Below, in pieces: positions 1 through 12,674 of a stretch of DNA of 64,000 nt (positions within the stretch are counted from its first letter, which is position 1; each line of letters opens with the position of its first letter). The notes below the pieces were generated by a model. The model saw nothing but the letters and a program-made list of their open reading frames with translations, did not search any database and was not told the DNA's origin. The stretch is from assembly GCF_000801105.2 (NCBI RefSeq), contig NC_079516.1, positions 53,365,265 to 53,429,264 of the forward strand, read 5' to 3'. Position numbers and translations under genes: made by a program. Source of the DNA: Raphanus sativus (Eukaryota; Streptophyta; Magnoliopsida; Brassicales; Brassicaceae).

Positions 1-2097
1 CAGAATTGGTTTCCAGGTAAGCTTTCGATGGCCATGAAGGCGAAGTAGCCCCAAAGGACTGAGGTTGGGATCATTTTAAGGATAGGCATAGCAGCAACGC
101 ATCCTCCTACCATTGTGGACTGAAGGAAGTTGCTTACACGCTGCTCTTTGACTTCCACTGGTAACAGATCATCAATCTCTTTCTCGATATCGAACAGAGT
201 TTCATCAACTGGAGCATTGAGGTTTCCGGTGAATGTAGTTGCTTGGATTGTTGATTCTTTCAGTTCTTTTAAACCCTGTGAGTGGAAAGAAACTGCTCTT
301 AGTAACTCCTTGTTCTATTATTGGAAAGAAAGAAAAAAAAAGGACAAAGTTCTTACTTGAGGTTGCTGGTACACTAATGGTGTCTGCATGTGATGATAAG
401 CTTCTTGCATATTGTTGTAGAGCTGTCCCAAACTCGCATTTGTTTTGATGCTTTTTCGTGCTGTTGCAACCAGTCTGTTACGTAGCAGCTGCAGAAACAG
501 ACAGAGAACGTTGATCTCTCAGAACTCAACTGAAAATCCTGACAGATAAAAAAGACTGCGGTGAGTGATCTTTACCTGATATTTAAGAGTTGCTAAGCTC
601 TTGGTGTGCATTGGAGATTGGGGAATGACACCGTTTGATGGAGGGACTCCAAGTAGACCACACATTAAGGTCTGCATTGATTGTTATGACCGGTAAGTCC
701 CCCAAGAGAAATATTCAGACATGTAAATCTTTTTCTTCTTACCAGGAACCCAAGAAGAAGCAAGTCGTAGTGGTAAGAAGAAGGTTTTCTCAGATTGAAT
801 TCTTTCTGCTGAGCAAGCTGTGAAGCAACGCTATGATCAAAGTAGTAAAGCACAGCAATCATTGATGCTGGAATGAAAGCTCCTATTATGTAGACTACTG
901 GAACATCAAGCATCTCCTTTGCTACGGTCCAGTTACCATAAGCACCAGGAGACCAAGGATTTGGGCTAAGAAGTCTCCGAGGGATTCCTTTGGGAACATC
1001 TCCTGATGGAATGTAGGAGACACCTGTCCACACTAGCACCATGAGTGGTACTCCATAGTCAGCTATTAAGCTTCTAAGCCAACCTGCTCAAGCAAGAGAA
1101 GCAAAAACTGAGTCAAGTAGATGTGTAAGAAGAATCTAGAGAATGCTCTGTTTTTGACTTACCAGTTCCGTAGCGCCATGATCTAGCTTTTCTGCTTCTA
1201 AGTCCAGTCAGAAGAAGGCCAAAGGAGAGAACCAGAGCGAACATCCCATTAGCGAACCTCCAGGAAGGTAAGAACTCCATCAGCTTCTGATTCTCTCGTT
1301 CGGGAATGCGAAATTCATCAACTAGCCCCTGGATAATCAATCATGCGTTAGAGAATGAAATCTAGAAAACAGACATTATGGAAATGTTGTTGAAAAGGTT
1401 CATACTTTGATGGCTTGTTGCATGAAGAGCATAGCAATAAGCAGTCCAAACAACTCCCCAGCAACACGGGTGAACCTGTTGATGATGGAACAAGCTCCGC
1501 ATATAGCCATCACAAACAGCATCAAAGCAGTCCAAACACAAACCCTACACACACACACACATTCAGACAGTGTTCTCATCACATCATATGATTACTCTCT
1601 TTTAAGCAACTGAAAAAAGAGGACTGGACTTACCATCCAGACCAAGCTAAGAAGAGGTCTCGTCCGAGTTCAGGTCTGGCCTTTGCAAAGTTAAACATGA
1701 ATGTATACATGATAACAGTAGGCTCAGCAACACCGAGTATAAGCAGTGGCTGGCCTCCGATGACAGAGTGAATGATGCCGCAAATGGCGGTGGATGCTAA
1801 GGTCTGAACAGCCGTGAGAACTCCATCTGCCGAGATTTCAAATATCCAAATTTCAAATCTTTGATAGAAAAATGAAGTGGGAATTGGACAAAGGTGGAAA
1901 CTTTACTTACCAGTGTTTCTTTCGAGTTGTTCACCGAAGGAGATGACAGGAATCGCAGAGGCGAAGAATATGTAAGTGGTGGGGGCAAGAATCCTAAAAC
2001 CAGCTTTGAATCCACCGGTCCAGTCTTGCTTATAGCACATGAGTCTGCCTTTCAGATCATTCTTGATTCCTTCAAACGGCACAAATGTCTCTTCCAT
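1..2097 (-). CDS. BOR1: BOR1-type borate efflux transporter (5' part; 3' end outside window)
   Basis: Boron exporter of the SLC4-like family that loads borate into the xylem from the plasma membrane. Eight coding exons read on the minus strand: 1911-2097, 1634-1826, 1406-1544, 1163-1328, 743-1083, 576-671, 357-488 and 1-275 (running off the window). All junctions are GT-AG and phases agree. About 509 residues are present; the family is usually about 700. The start [18 protein letters not shown] matches BOR1/BOR2. The three tyrosine sorting motifs of Arabidopsis BOR1 are kept at identical residue numbers: Y373 (YQLL), Y398 (YNNM) and Y405 (YHHM). In Arabidopsis these are known to be needed for polar localisation and boron-triggered degradation. 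BOR1 rather than BOR2 is inferred from gene order (ARF, GolS, MYB2 follow). No frameshift or stop is seen. Confidence 0.95.
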
Positions 2098-2540
2098 TAG
2101 TATTTCCTCTGTTTCGTTCAGTCAATTCGTCAAACACTTGGGGAGTTCTTCTCTCTCTCTCTCTCCGAGGAAGAGGCAAACAAAGATTTGAGCTCAAACC
2201 CGATTTAAGGGGGGAGACAACTCGTAAGCTATTTCAAACCCGAGAAACCCATTTCGAAGAACATCTCTTTAGTTCAAGGTTAGAGAAGAACAGGAGAGGA
2301 AAATGCAGGGAAGCCCAATAAGGAGGTTTGTGAGAAGAAGAAGATTGAATCTGGGAAACAGTGCATGGAACAACGAGTTGTCTAGAGAAAAATCAATACA
2401 AGGAAAGAGAGGCAAAAGTACTGTGTGTTTTTTGATTTTTGGACGAGAAGAAAGTGATGAGTCGTTGGATTTACATGAAAGCTGTGAAATGTCTTTTATG
2501 TGTTTTGTTGTTGTTTATGTCTGGTGGCAACTGGCATGGA
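2098..2540 (-). promoter_or_regulatory. BOR1 5' leader with several upstream ORFs
   Basis: The minus strand upstream of the BOR1 start codon carries a CT-rich leader. A TATA-like TATAAAAT at 2563-2570 puts transcription start near 2535-2540. Between it and the main ATG there are an AUG-stop (ATGTAA) at 2476-2471, a 28-codon uORF at 2366-2280 and an 11-codon uORF at 2264-2229. A further ATG at 2536 may or may not be transcribed. Translation of Arabidopsis BOR1 is known to be repressed by uORFs at high boron. The extent of the leader here is an inference from the TATA box. Confidence 0.6.
2471..2476 (-). promoter_or_regulatory. AUG-stop minimal uORF (ATGTAA) in BOR1 leader
   Basis: The plus-strand bases ttacat read ATGTAA on the coding strand, a start codon directly followed by a stop. 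The same hexamer in NIP5;1 of Arabidopsis causes boron-dependent ribosome stalling and mRNA decay. Its place in the transcript depends on the predicted start site about 60 bases upstream. Confidence 0.45.
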
Positions 2541-2562
2541 AGACGAGTCCCAAGGAATCTCC

Positions 2563-2570
2563 ATTTTATA
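2563..2570 (-). promoter_or_regulatory. TATA box of BOR1
   Basis: TATAAAAT on the minus strand, about 470 bases upstream of the BOR1 start codon. It is the best TATA match in this stretch. Confidence 0.5.
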
Positions 2571-3117
2571 AGCGCTACTCAAAGGCAAAATAAAATAAAA
2601 ACTATATAAATTTGATATACATCGAAATACATATAAATAAATAGATAAGAATAATAACCAATAAATATTCAAAAGAATAAATTATCATCATCTTCATCAA
2701 AGGTTAGTGCTTCTGTCTCGATAAATTGCATAATTCAAAATCAATTCTGATAACCTGCCTTTATAAAAAAAATCTGATTAGAAATTGTCAAAGTGTAATA
2801 ATGTCACTTCTTTAATGGGAAATAGTGATGATTTAATTTTGATAATAACATAAAGTATTTAGAATTTATATATAGTTTATAAAATCAGAAATTGCCCATA
2901 ATATACAAAGAAAAAAAAATCATTAACAAACCAAAATCATCTTCTTTATCTTTCTCCAACTTTTCTCTAAAAATCTAATGATGTTTTTTTTTTCATAAAT
3001 AGCCCTTTTTAAAATTCCACTAGATAATTAGATGATTAAAGCTCAAGAGAACTTTTTCAAAAAAAAAATCTCAAGAGAATAACCGAGAAAATATATAATA
3101 ATACTGAATATTTTTTT
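2571..3117. other. AT-rich intergenic DNA
   Basis: Upstream region of BOR1, rich in A and T runs. I see no convincing ORF, RNA gene or repeat. Confidence 0.6.
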
Positions 3118-3795
3118 AGAGCATCTCCAACCCCATTTTAAAACTCACTCCAAACTCTATTTTCTAGTAAAATCATCTTTAAACCTATTCCAAAATCCAC
3201 TCAAAAATGGAATAATAGACATGATTACTCCAAATATGGAGTAAACCAACTCATTATTCCAAAATGAAATTGATTTTTTTTATTTATAAAATTGTCATTC
3301 ATATTTAAATATTTTTGGTTTTTAATAAATTTTATTATAAATAAGTATAATAATATTATTTTACTATATATATTATAAAATTTACTGCTAATATTTATTA
3401 ATTATATAAACAACCATCTAATGAAATATTTTATGCAACAAAATATATAATATAAAACATAAAAGATCTGTAGCAAATAATTATAATAATTCTAATGAAT
3501 AATTTAAGTTGGTGTATTATTGTGTTTCCTTTTTAAACCTTGTTGAGTAATTTTAATTATATAATAAAAATTTAATTAGGGTTAATATTATATTTAATAG
3601 AAATGTTACAAAGTAAAAATAGACTGTTTTGCAAATGAAAAGTGATAGTACTAATTTTAAAATAAATATTAAAAATATTCAATTTTGAATTAGAAAATGA
3701 AATAATACCACTGATACAATTACGTGGAGTACTAGAGTACGTGAAAACAAGGGAATGGTGAATAGATTGACATGCATCTTTTTGGAGTTGCTTGT
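3118..3795. mobile_element. possible decayed Harbinger-like non-autonomous element
   Basis: The left end reads TTA then GAGCATCTCCAACCCC, the terminus seen in Tourist/Harbinger-type MITEs. An imperfect inverted match (TTGGAGTTGCTT, about 10 of 12) lies near 3784-3795. The interior is AT-rich with many short forms of 'actccaaa'. No matching 3-bp target duplication is found at the right end, so the right boundary is uncertain. Confidence 0.35.
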
Positions 3796-6700
3796 TTTGG
3801 CTGTCTCAAACCTCTAAAATTTCGAAGTTTAATACGTTTGTTAATATATTTGCTTACTCCTTATCTGTCGTCTATCGTTTTGATAATCAACTGGTCAACT
3901 TGCACTTTTTAGAATCTTATTTGTACAATCGATATATACCCTTATCTTCTAATTTTCGTATTATTAATTAATTACTAATAACTTCATTATAGTATGTGTT
4001 AGCTCATGAGAATTAGGTTCTCCCAAGGTTATTTAGTACTTTTTTGGTTCGATTCGAAATAGATTTTCGGCTGAAAAACTCAAATATCTTTTGATATAAA
4101 ATTAGGTCTTAATAGGAGAAAATGACACTTTTAACTAGATATAATAAAATAGTAGTTGTTGTAGACTCTAGATATATATTATGCATATATTTATATTCAT
4201 CCAGTGATGTATCAATAGTAAGAACTCAACCAAACACACCTAAGCATCTAAAGAACTAAGAAGCAAACTTGACCTAACTATCCCATCCGATTGGTTTTAA
4301 ATTAATTTAAAAGTTTAACTTTTTTGTCGCCAGTTATAACTTTTTCACTAAATTATATTAATCTACATACTTGTTAGGATTTGGCCTCAGATACGTTTAA
4401 AAGTTGTCTTTCATATGTATGGCTGCGGTTTCGTACGCATAGCTTAACTTGGCTCCTTTAAACATGACCCATAAGAGACTTAAGAGTAATTAAATTGGTA
4501 AAAGCCACTTAAATAAATTACATATTATACGTAAGAAATGCATGGCCACTCTTCTCCATTGGTCTTAGATTTTTGATGTGCTTTGCTGGTATTTTTAATT
4601 TGAAATATCTGATAGTGTATTTTTTTTTTGTAAACTAAAACTTTACTTTGTTCTGATAGTGTATTTTGGTCCCACAAAAGTGTATTGTAGAGGTTTAGAT
4701 TGCTATATGGATGTGTTACATGTGTAGATAGATAATATAGATGTTTATTTGAGAGAAAAACTATAGTATTATATATGTGGCTACATATGCACTTGTGTGA
4801 TGTGTGTTGTACATGTGCTTACATACATAACGAATATGTAATATATATGCATGTAATGCTTTAATCGTCTACAGCTAATGAACCTCTCACGTCTACTCTT
4901 TCGATCTGTGGACTCATCTCGTGTGAAGGACGATGCATTAATTTTTCTAAAGGTTTACAATTATTATTTACTAACCTACAGTTACTACTTATTTTTTTGT
5001 ACGTTGATCTTTCTCGCACAATATGACCCATGTGCCATAGACAACTCGACAAAATCTCACAGCCTCAATACAATATATAGTGAGCCTTATTCCCCGAACT
5101 AACTTCCACGATTATTTATCATTCTAAATTTGTCGAACTAATAAGGCATTGGATTTTAATATATAAAAAGTAATTAACACCGTGTGTGATAATTTGTTTA
5201 GACGGCTACCATATTCCAAATGACACTGTAATGTACGTAATAATTTTACCACAATTTTCTCTCAAAAAGTATATACTTTGTATCGGATCACATACTTTAA
5301 AAACATAAAAAGTATTGTTAAACAATGAGAAACGATGCAGTTCTTGTACGTCATTGTTTCGTTGAATCAACTATTGTATATAGATAAATAAAAAGAAAAA
5401 GAAACAAATAATGTGCGCCAATCAAGTCGCAACTGATAATTGATCATATGCTTTTTGATCGTTTCACTTCACTTCATTCAGCTAAAATTCCAATATGAAA
5501 CTCACAACGCAGCTATAACGTTATATTCTAGAATTTGTTTAATGTTGCAGTTTGATCGGGAATTTCGTGGCGGTAACTTGGTCGGAACTCGGAACGGATC
5601 AGAACAAGTTGGAATTAACATCAGCATTAAACAACAACGGTAATTATGTATGTGGTTACAATAATAACGCTAATAGAAAACACTATAGATATTTCCTGAT
5701 CAATATTTTACTTAGAGTGGCTAAGCAATTTGGGAGAAAAACAACAACATTAAAAACATACTAGATTAATAAATAAAAGGTTTTAATAATTGTATTAAAA
5801 TAGTTGGACCACACCTATTTCGATAGGTCTTCGTGTTTTAATAGTATTGATTTATAATTTAAAAATTCGATAAAACCTCAAAATTCGTCTTTAACCCGCC
5901 AACCTAAACCAAAAGAAAAATTGATTAAACTTATCATATATTTTATAATAGTACATAAACTGAATCAACTATTTAATTTAACATATAAAGTAAATGTATT
6001 GTTTTTATATTATGTATTTTAATTTATAGGCTTTGTAATTATTATTTTTTGGTAAAAAGATTTTGTAATGATCAAATATTGTTACAATTTTAGTGTATAT
6101 ACTTTTTCCTTTATTTTGAAGTATATAATGGACTTAAATCTATTAATAGATTGAATTTATGATTGTTAAAGTTACTTACAAATAATATTAATTTTATTAA
6201 TAGAACTAAGATAATTTAATATTATTTTATATGTTGCGTTTAAAAACAATATTGTGGCATGAAGAAAAATATTTCAAATCATTTTCCAGCCTATTTGTGA
6301 TTTTGCAAAACATATTTCCTAATTAACTTTATGTATTTTTTGTTAGATAAAAATGTTGTATGTCAGTTATCTTGTCTCATGGAACATGAAGAATGTGATT
6401 AATTAGTTGTTAAAAATACGTACGTGCTATATATCTTTGTCATAAATTTCACATGCAGTTTAAAAAATATGTAACCGTTTAATATTATTAGTGTGGATGC
6501 AAGAATGTGGGTTTGTAAATTGTGACTCAACGTAAATGTAAAAAAACCTGTTTAAGTTGTTAAAGCCCAATTCTGTTTATTTAAAACTTGTGATTAGTGG
6601 CCCAAATGATAAATAAAAACCTTAAATGAAAATGGTTTTGATTTTGGGCAGCTGTTCACCGTTGGATCTCGCCAATACACCAAGTTTAACTAAACTAAAT

Positions 6701-8760
6701 GCACGTTTACATGCAGTTACATTGTGAAATTCGTATATAAATGCAGTTATATATAGATTTCCTATTTTTTTTAAATGGATACAATTAATATCAGTTAGTC
6801 ATATTTCAACTTTAATAATATTAATATTATTGGGGGAAAAGAACATCAAAATATCTAATCTATTAAAGCAGAACAATTGAAGTGAGGAAAGACAAAATGC
6901 AACTGTGTATACAAAGCAGAAACATATGATGGGTCCATAATAGGCCGAACCTCCGATTCTAATTTATATATATATATATATTTTTTTTTTTGTGGAAAAG
7001 AAATATTATGTATACAAGTAAAATAACAAATAAAATAAAATAAATAAAACTCTTTCATGGTGGTAGGCCCTTTTCCTTCATCATTTTCCCCCTTTGACAC
7101 CCTTCGCTTCAACAACAATTCACATTGTTATGACCACTTTTGCTTTTATGGCTTAAGTTAAACAGATAAATTATAAACCGAACCCACGTCGTCATAACAC
7201 AAACAAGTATGAACTCTGATTTCTAGAGTTTTCTTCCATTGGAGGTCAACTTACGCTTTTGTCATTACTATGATCTTTCATTTCATCACATTATTCTTAG
7301 GGTTACAATTTTATTTCACATTTATTTAATTTTAACCACTAGTACTTTGCTGTTTTCTTTTCAACAAAATGTGATAACTCGTTCATTCAAAAGTTAGGTA
7401 ATAATAATCAAAAACTCTGTGCTCAAAAGAAAAGAAAAATTAAAACTAAAAACAATATACCATATATATATATATATAACATCTCATAGAGCTTGGTAGT
7501 CACCAAAGACAAATAAACAACTCTTACTAACGAATAGAATAGATCATGTTGTTTACCAAATAGTCTAATAAAACTTAAGGAAAATCCTTAAAATTCACAA
7601 AATATTCAGATTGAATTTCAGGTTCAAAATCGATCGTATTGTGTCGATTCAAAAGTTAAAAACCGAAACACAGCTAGTGTTAATTTGATTAAATATTTTT
7701 TGGGCATAAACTGATTTAGCTAGTTAGAAGTGTCGAGCTCAAGTACAAATGCGACTATATATCTTAAAAGTTATGCACTAAACGAAATACATCAGCAACA
7801 ACAAGAAATGAGGTCATCGCTTATATGATCACATATATGTAACGACAGTAACGTGTTATATATCATACGCAACATTTGACCAATTTGATCGAACAAACCT
7901 TTAAATGTTTAAATATATGAAAAAGAAAAGGAAGAAACAAAACAATATTTGATTAGCCTAGTTCGAAAAGACATCTCCTTAGTGTGTGCGGTTGTTTGTC
8001 AATGCTTGTCTGAATCTCTCTATATGCACAATACGTTACGGATATAACAAACTTTGGCATTCTTATGGAAAGAGAGTCTGCTGATCGTGTTTTGATGTAC
8101 TTCAAGATAGTCTTCAAGCATGATATATAATCACTGGCTCAAACTATTTAAGTCTTGTACAAATTTTTAAACTGAAAACCCTAAGAATTTTTTTTTACAT
8201 TTGTAGAACAAAAAAATAAAAAGCAAAAACATCTAGAGTTTTCCGTTCGGTTGTCAAGCTACAGGTAGAATATTTGGAAGTATGAAGTATATTGTCTCCC
8301 ACTTATACAATAAAGTACGAAACATGGATGCATGAAGGCTAGACTTCCATAATGCTTGTGGTAGGGTCTTTTCATTCATCATCTTGTCTCATTTGGCTTT
8401 TCTTTTCCAGCTCTCGTTTAATAACAGCCAGTATTTAATAGTCTTTATGTATAAAAATAATTTCATGGATTTTGCAATCCATGAAAATTTTGGACCTCAG
8501 GATTGTAATAATGTCTCATATAAATAATTTGACCTGGCAAAAAGTTCAGCTATTGCGTACCAAAAAAAGCGCAAAATCATTACAATTAGTTGATTAAATA
8601 AAAAAATTGTATGCAAATGATTTAGACACAAGGACCGACCAATTGGAGAACAATGAATGTATAAGCATGATCCATCCTTAAAAAGAAAAGCTTTTATGAT
8701 GACACTTGGGGAATAGAAAATGAAAACTAGTTTGCGCTTTGATGATGAAAGCTCGACTAG
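3796..8760. other. long AT-rich intergenic region between BOR1 and ARF1
   Basis: About 5 kb with no ORF that looks coding. The frames present are short and low in complexity. TA microsatellites lie at about 6966-6981 and 7463-7477. A small perfect hairpin is listed separately at 8461-8486. Confidence 0.6.
8461..8486. repeat. small perfect inverted repeat
   Basis: TTTCATGGATT, then TTGC, then AATCCATGAAA: an 11-bp perfect stem with a 4-base loop in AT-rich DNA. No gene ends here, so the role is unknown. It may be chance or a MITE relic. Confidence 0.5.
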
Positions 8761-10540
<1,780 letters not shown>

Positions 10541-10628
10541 AAAGCCGGTAGCAGGACTCAATCTTTGCTTGTTTTGTTTTATACACCACTGTTGAGGGGT
10601 CTGTTTCTCTAGCTCTACAAAACGAAAC

Positions 10629-10818
10629 CGAGTTTTTGTTATGTCATACATTCTTCTTCTGTATGTTGTTCTTCAACAATTAGTACTTTCCTTCAATAAA
10701 TCATAAGTTCTTTTTTGCTTTTCGAGTTTTTGTTATGTCATACATTCTTCTTCTGTATGTTGTTCTTCAACAATTAGTACTTTCCTTCAATAAATCATAA
10801 GTTCTTTCTTTTGCTTTT
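10629..10818 (+). repeat. 94-bp tandem duplication in the ARF1 3' UTR
   Basis: A segment starting 'cgagtttttgttatg' at 10629 is repeated from 10723, period 94, nearly identical. Each copy carries an AATAAA polyadenylation-type signal (10695-10700 and 10789-10794). It lies 90 bases after the ARF1 stop codon and so is probably within or at the end of the 3' UTR. Confidence 0.85.
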
Positions 10819-10819
10819 T

Positions 10820-11132
10820 TTTCCTGAATTGAATACATCCTTCTTGTCACTCCCTTTAGTCAGTTTCTTCCTTGTATCCAGTTCTTTCTTTGAGCATCGG
10901 AGTAAAAGATCTTTATAGTCCGATAATCAAATATCGTTATTACAATTTGAACTAAATATACAACTTACATTACACAAAAATTCATGAAAAACACACCCGA
11001 AAATCAAGGGAACACAAATAAACACACGTCAACCTCAAAAGCACATAAAACCAGAGACAGCATGTGTGGTTGTCGGTACAACACAACTCATTATCCACCT
11101 GCTTCTCCAAAGAAACCGACAATTCTTGACAT
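10820..11132. other. convergent 3' region between ARF1 and GolS1
   Basis: About 310 bases between the two converging genes, probably 3' UTR of both. No other gene seen. Confidence 0.6.
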
Positions 11133-12453
11133 TCAAGCCGCGGACGGTGCAGTCACGTACTTGACCCGCCCAGCTTCAGTAAGGGCGTTGATGAACGGCT
11201 TCATATTCACTAGATCGGTCTCTTTCTCGAGGTCTGCTTCAGATTTCCTGTAATCCAAAGAGTCGTCTTTGTAGATGTCCCACCACTTGTTCACTAACAT
11301 TTTGATGTCTTCTCTCTCCATATTAGCTTCCTTCCCCGTGTATCTCCATGGCTTCGAACCCTGCACACAGGAAGGTAACAAGAGAGCATGTTAGAACTCA
11401 ATAACATTCATTGGTCTGAATAAAAACAAAAACAAACAAAAAGCTTGGATGTAAAGTAACTCACCGCTGCACAGTAGTGAACCACCTTGACCTTATCGAG
11501 CTCCACATTTTCTGGGTGACGCCATAGCATCGCCAGGACAAGATTGTAAACCAAAGGAATCGGCTTGTAGATTTTCTTGAAATACATGTTCAGAAAGTCC
11601 TGCACAATCCAAATCCACAGCTTAAAACAGAGCAAGAAATTACAGAACCGCACCAGTTAGAGATCACTTAGCTTCCTTTCTTACCTGTTCAGCGAAAGGA
11701 GTCGGGGGAGTGATTTTAAGGGTTCTTAACAGATCCTCGTAAGTATCTAGGCCAGGTTCGAACACGAACATTCCAGCGTTGAAGTAAAGAGCCGGTGGCT
11801 CTCCAAGCTCAGCCTTTGGCCACTGAACTTTCTCAGGGCATTGTTGGCAGTACCCGATTTTGTACTGCGGCGTGTGGCTCCATGTCTTCTCGCAAAAACA
11901 GTCCATCACCGCGTAAAAGTACCCATCAGGGAGATCGAACAAGTGATCAATGTTCTCGTAAACTTGAATGTCCCCATCTAAGTATATCATTTTACTGTAC
12001 TCCACAAACTGTACACGTTAAACACAAAACAGAGCATTAACCATATTTTTATAAGTTCGTTATTTTCAAACTAACTCAAAAGGGTAGTTAAACGACGTCG
12101 TGCGACAGTACCTTCCAGATACGTAGTTTGGAGTAGTTGATGACGTAATAAGCCATGGCAAACTGAGTTTGATTCTCGGGAGGGTAAACGGGTTCGATCT
12201 CGCGGACAACGCAACCTTGCTCCACAAGTATACGACGGTGCTCCTCTGGGACGTCTGGTAATACCGCCACAACGAGTGGATACGCTGATTTGACTTTTCT
12301 TAGTCCTTTGGCTAAACCAACGACTCCTTTCACGTAATCACCGTTTCCCGCGAGAAACGTCACGTAGGCTCGATCACCGTGGACTGGCGGTGACGGTTTT
12401 GTTATCGTCACGGGGGATTTGGCGGTGGTGGTTTGTGTAAGCTCCGGAGCCAT
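11133..12453 (-). CDS. GOLS1: galactinol synthase
   Basis: Cytosolic GT8-family enzyme that makes galactinol from UDP-galactose and myo-inositol, the first committed step of raffinose-family sugars. Four coding exons on the minus strand: 12112-12453, 11685-12008, 11465-11599 and 11133-11360, 1029 bases, 342 residues; Arabidopsis GolS1 is 344. The GT8 metal-binding DxD motif is DGD at residues 125-127, in YLDGDIQVYENID. The protein ends in the hydrophobic pentapeptide APSAA that typifies galactinol synthases. GolS1 among paralogues is inferred from its place between ARF1 and MYB2 and from the heat-shock element upstream. No defect seen. Confidence 0.96.
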
Positions 12454-12460
12454 GTGAGAA

Positions 12461-12470
12461 CCACGTGGTT
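12461..12470. promoter_or_regulatory. palindromic G-box in the GolS1 leader
   Basis: AACCACGTGGTT centred on CACGTG at 12462-12467, about 10 bases upstream of the start codon. A second CACGTG is at 12612-12617. The core is that of ABRE/G-box sites bound by bZIP, bHLH or PIF factors. Confidence 0.55.
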
Positions 12471-12563
12471 TTTTGAGGATTTAGACAAGTGTGGTGAGAC
12501 GAAAGAGTTTTGTTGTTTATGTTGTTGTGTTTAGTGATTGATAATGTGGTGGCTCAACGGGGT

Positions 12564-12573
12564 ATTATTATAG
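12564..12573 (-). promoter_or_regulatory. TATA-like box of GolS1
   Basis: TATAATAATA on the minus strand, about 115 bases upstream of the start codon, giving a short leader. Confidence 0.5.
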
Positions 12574-12654
12574 GCGAGAGGTTTAGTTATTAACATGAAA
12601 TCTGGAGCGTACACGTGTAAATTTAGGATCAGACGGTGGTGATTGGCGTTTGGT

Positions 12655-12667
12655 GAAAGTTCTGGAA
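12655..12667 (-). promoter_or_regulatory. three-unit heat-shock element upstream of GolS1
   Basis: The plus strand reads GAAagTTCtgGAA, three perfect alternating nGAAn units with exact 5-base spacing, about 90 bases upstream of the TATA-like box. GolS1 in Arabidopsis is a known heat-shock-factor target. Confidence 0.75.
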
Positions 12668-12674
12668 GTGACCT

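Noticed and set aside
6855..7118. 87-codon minus-strand ORF with Lys/Tyr/Ile run
   Set aside because: Runs through a TA microsatellite; no protein-like features.
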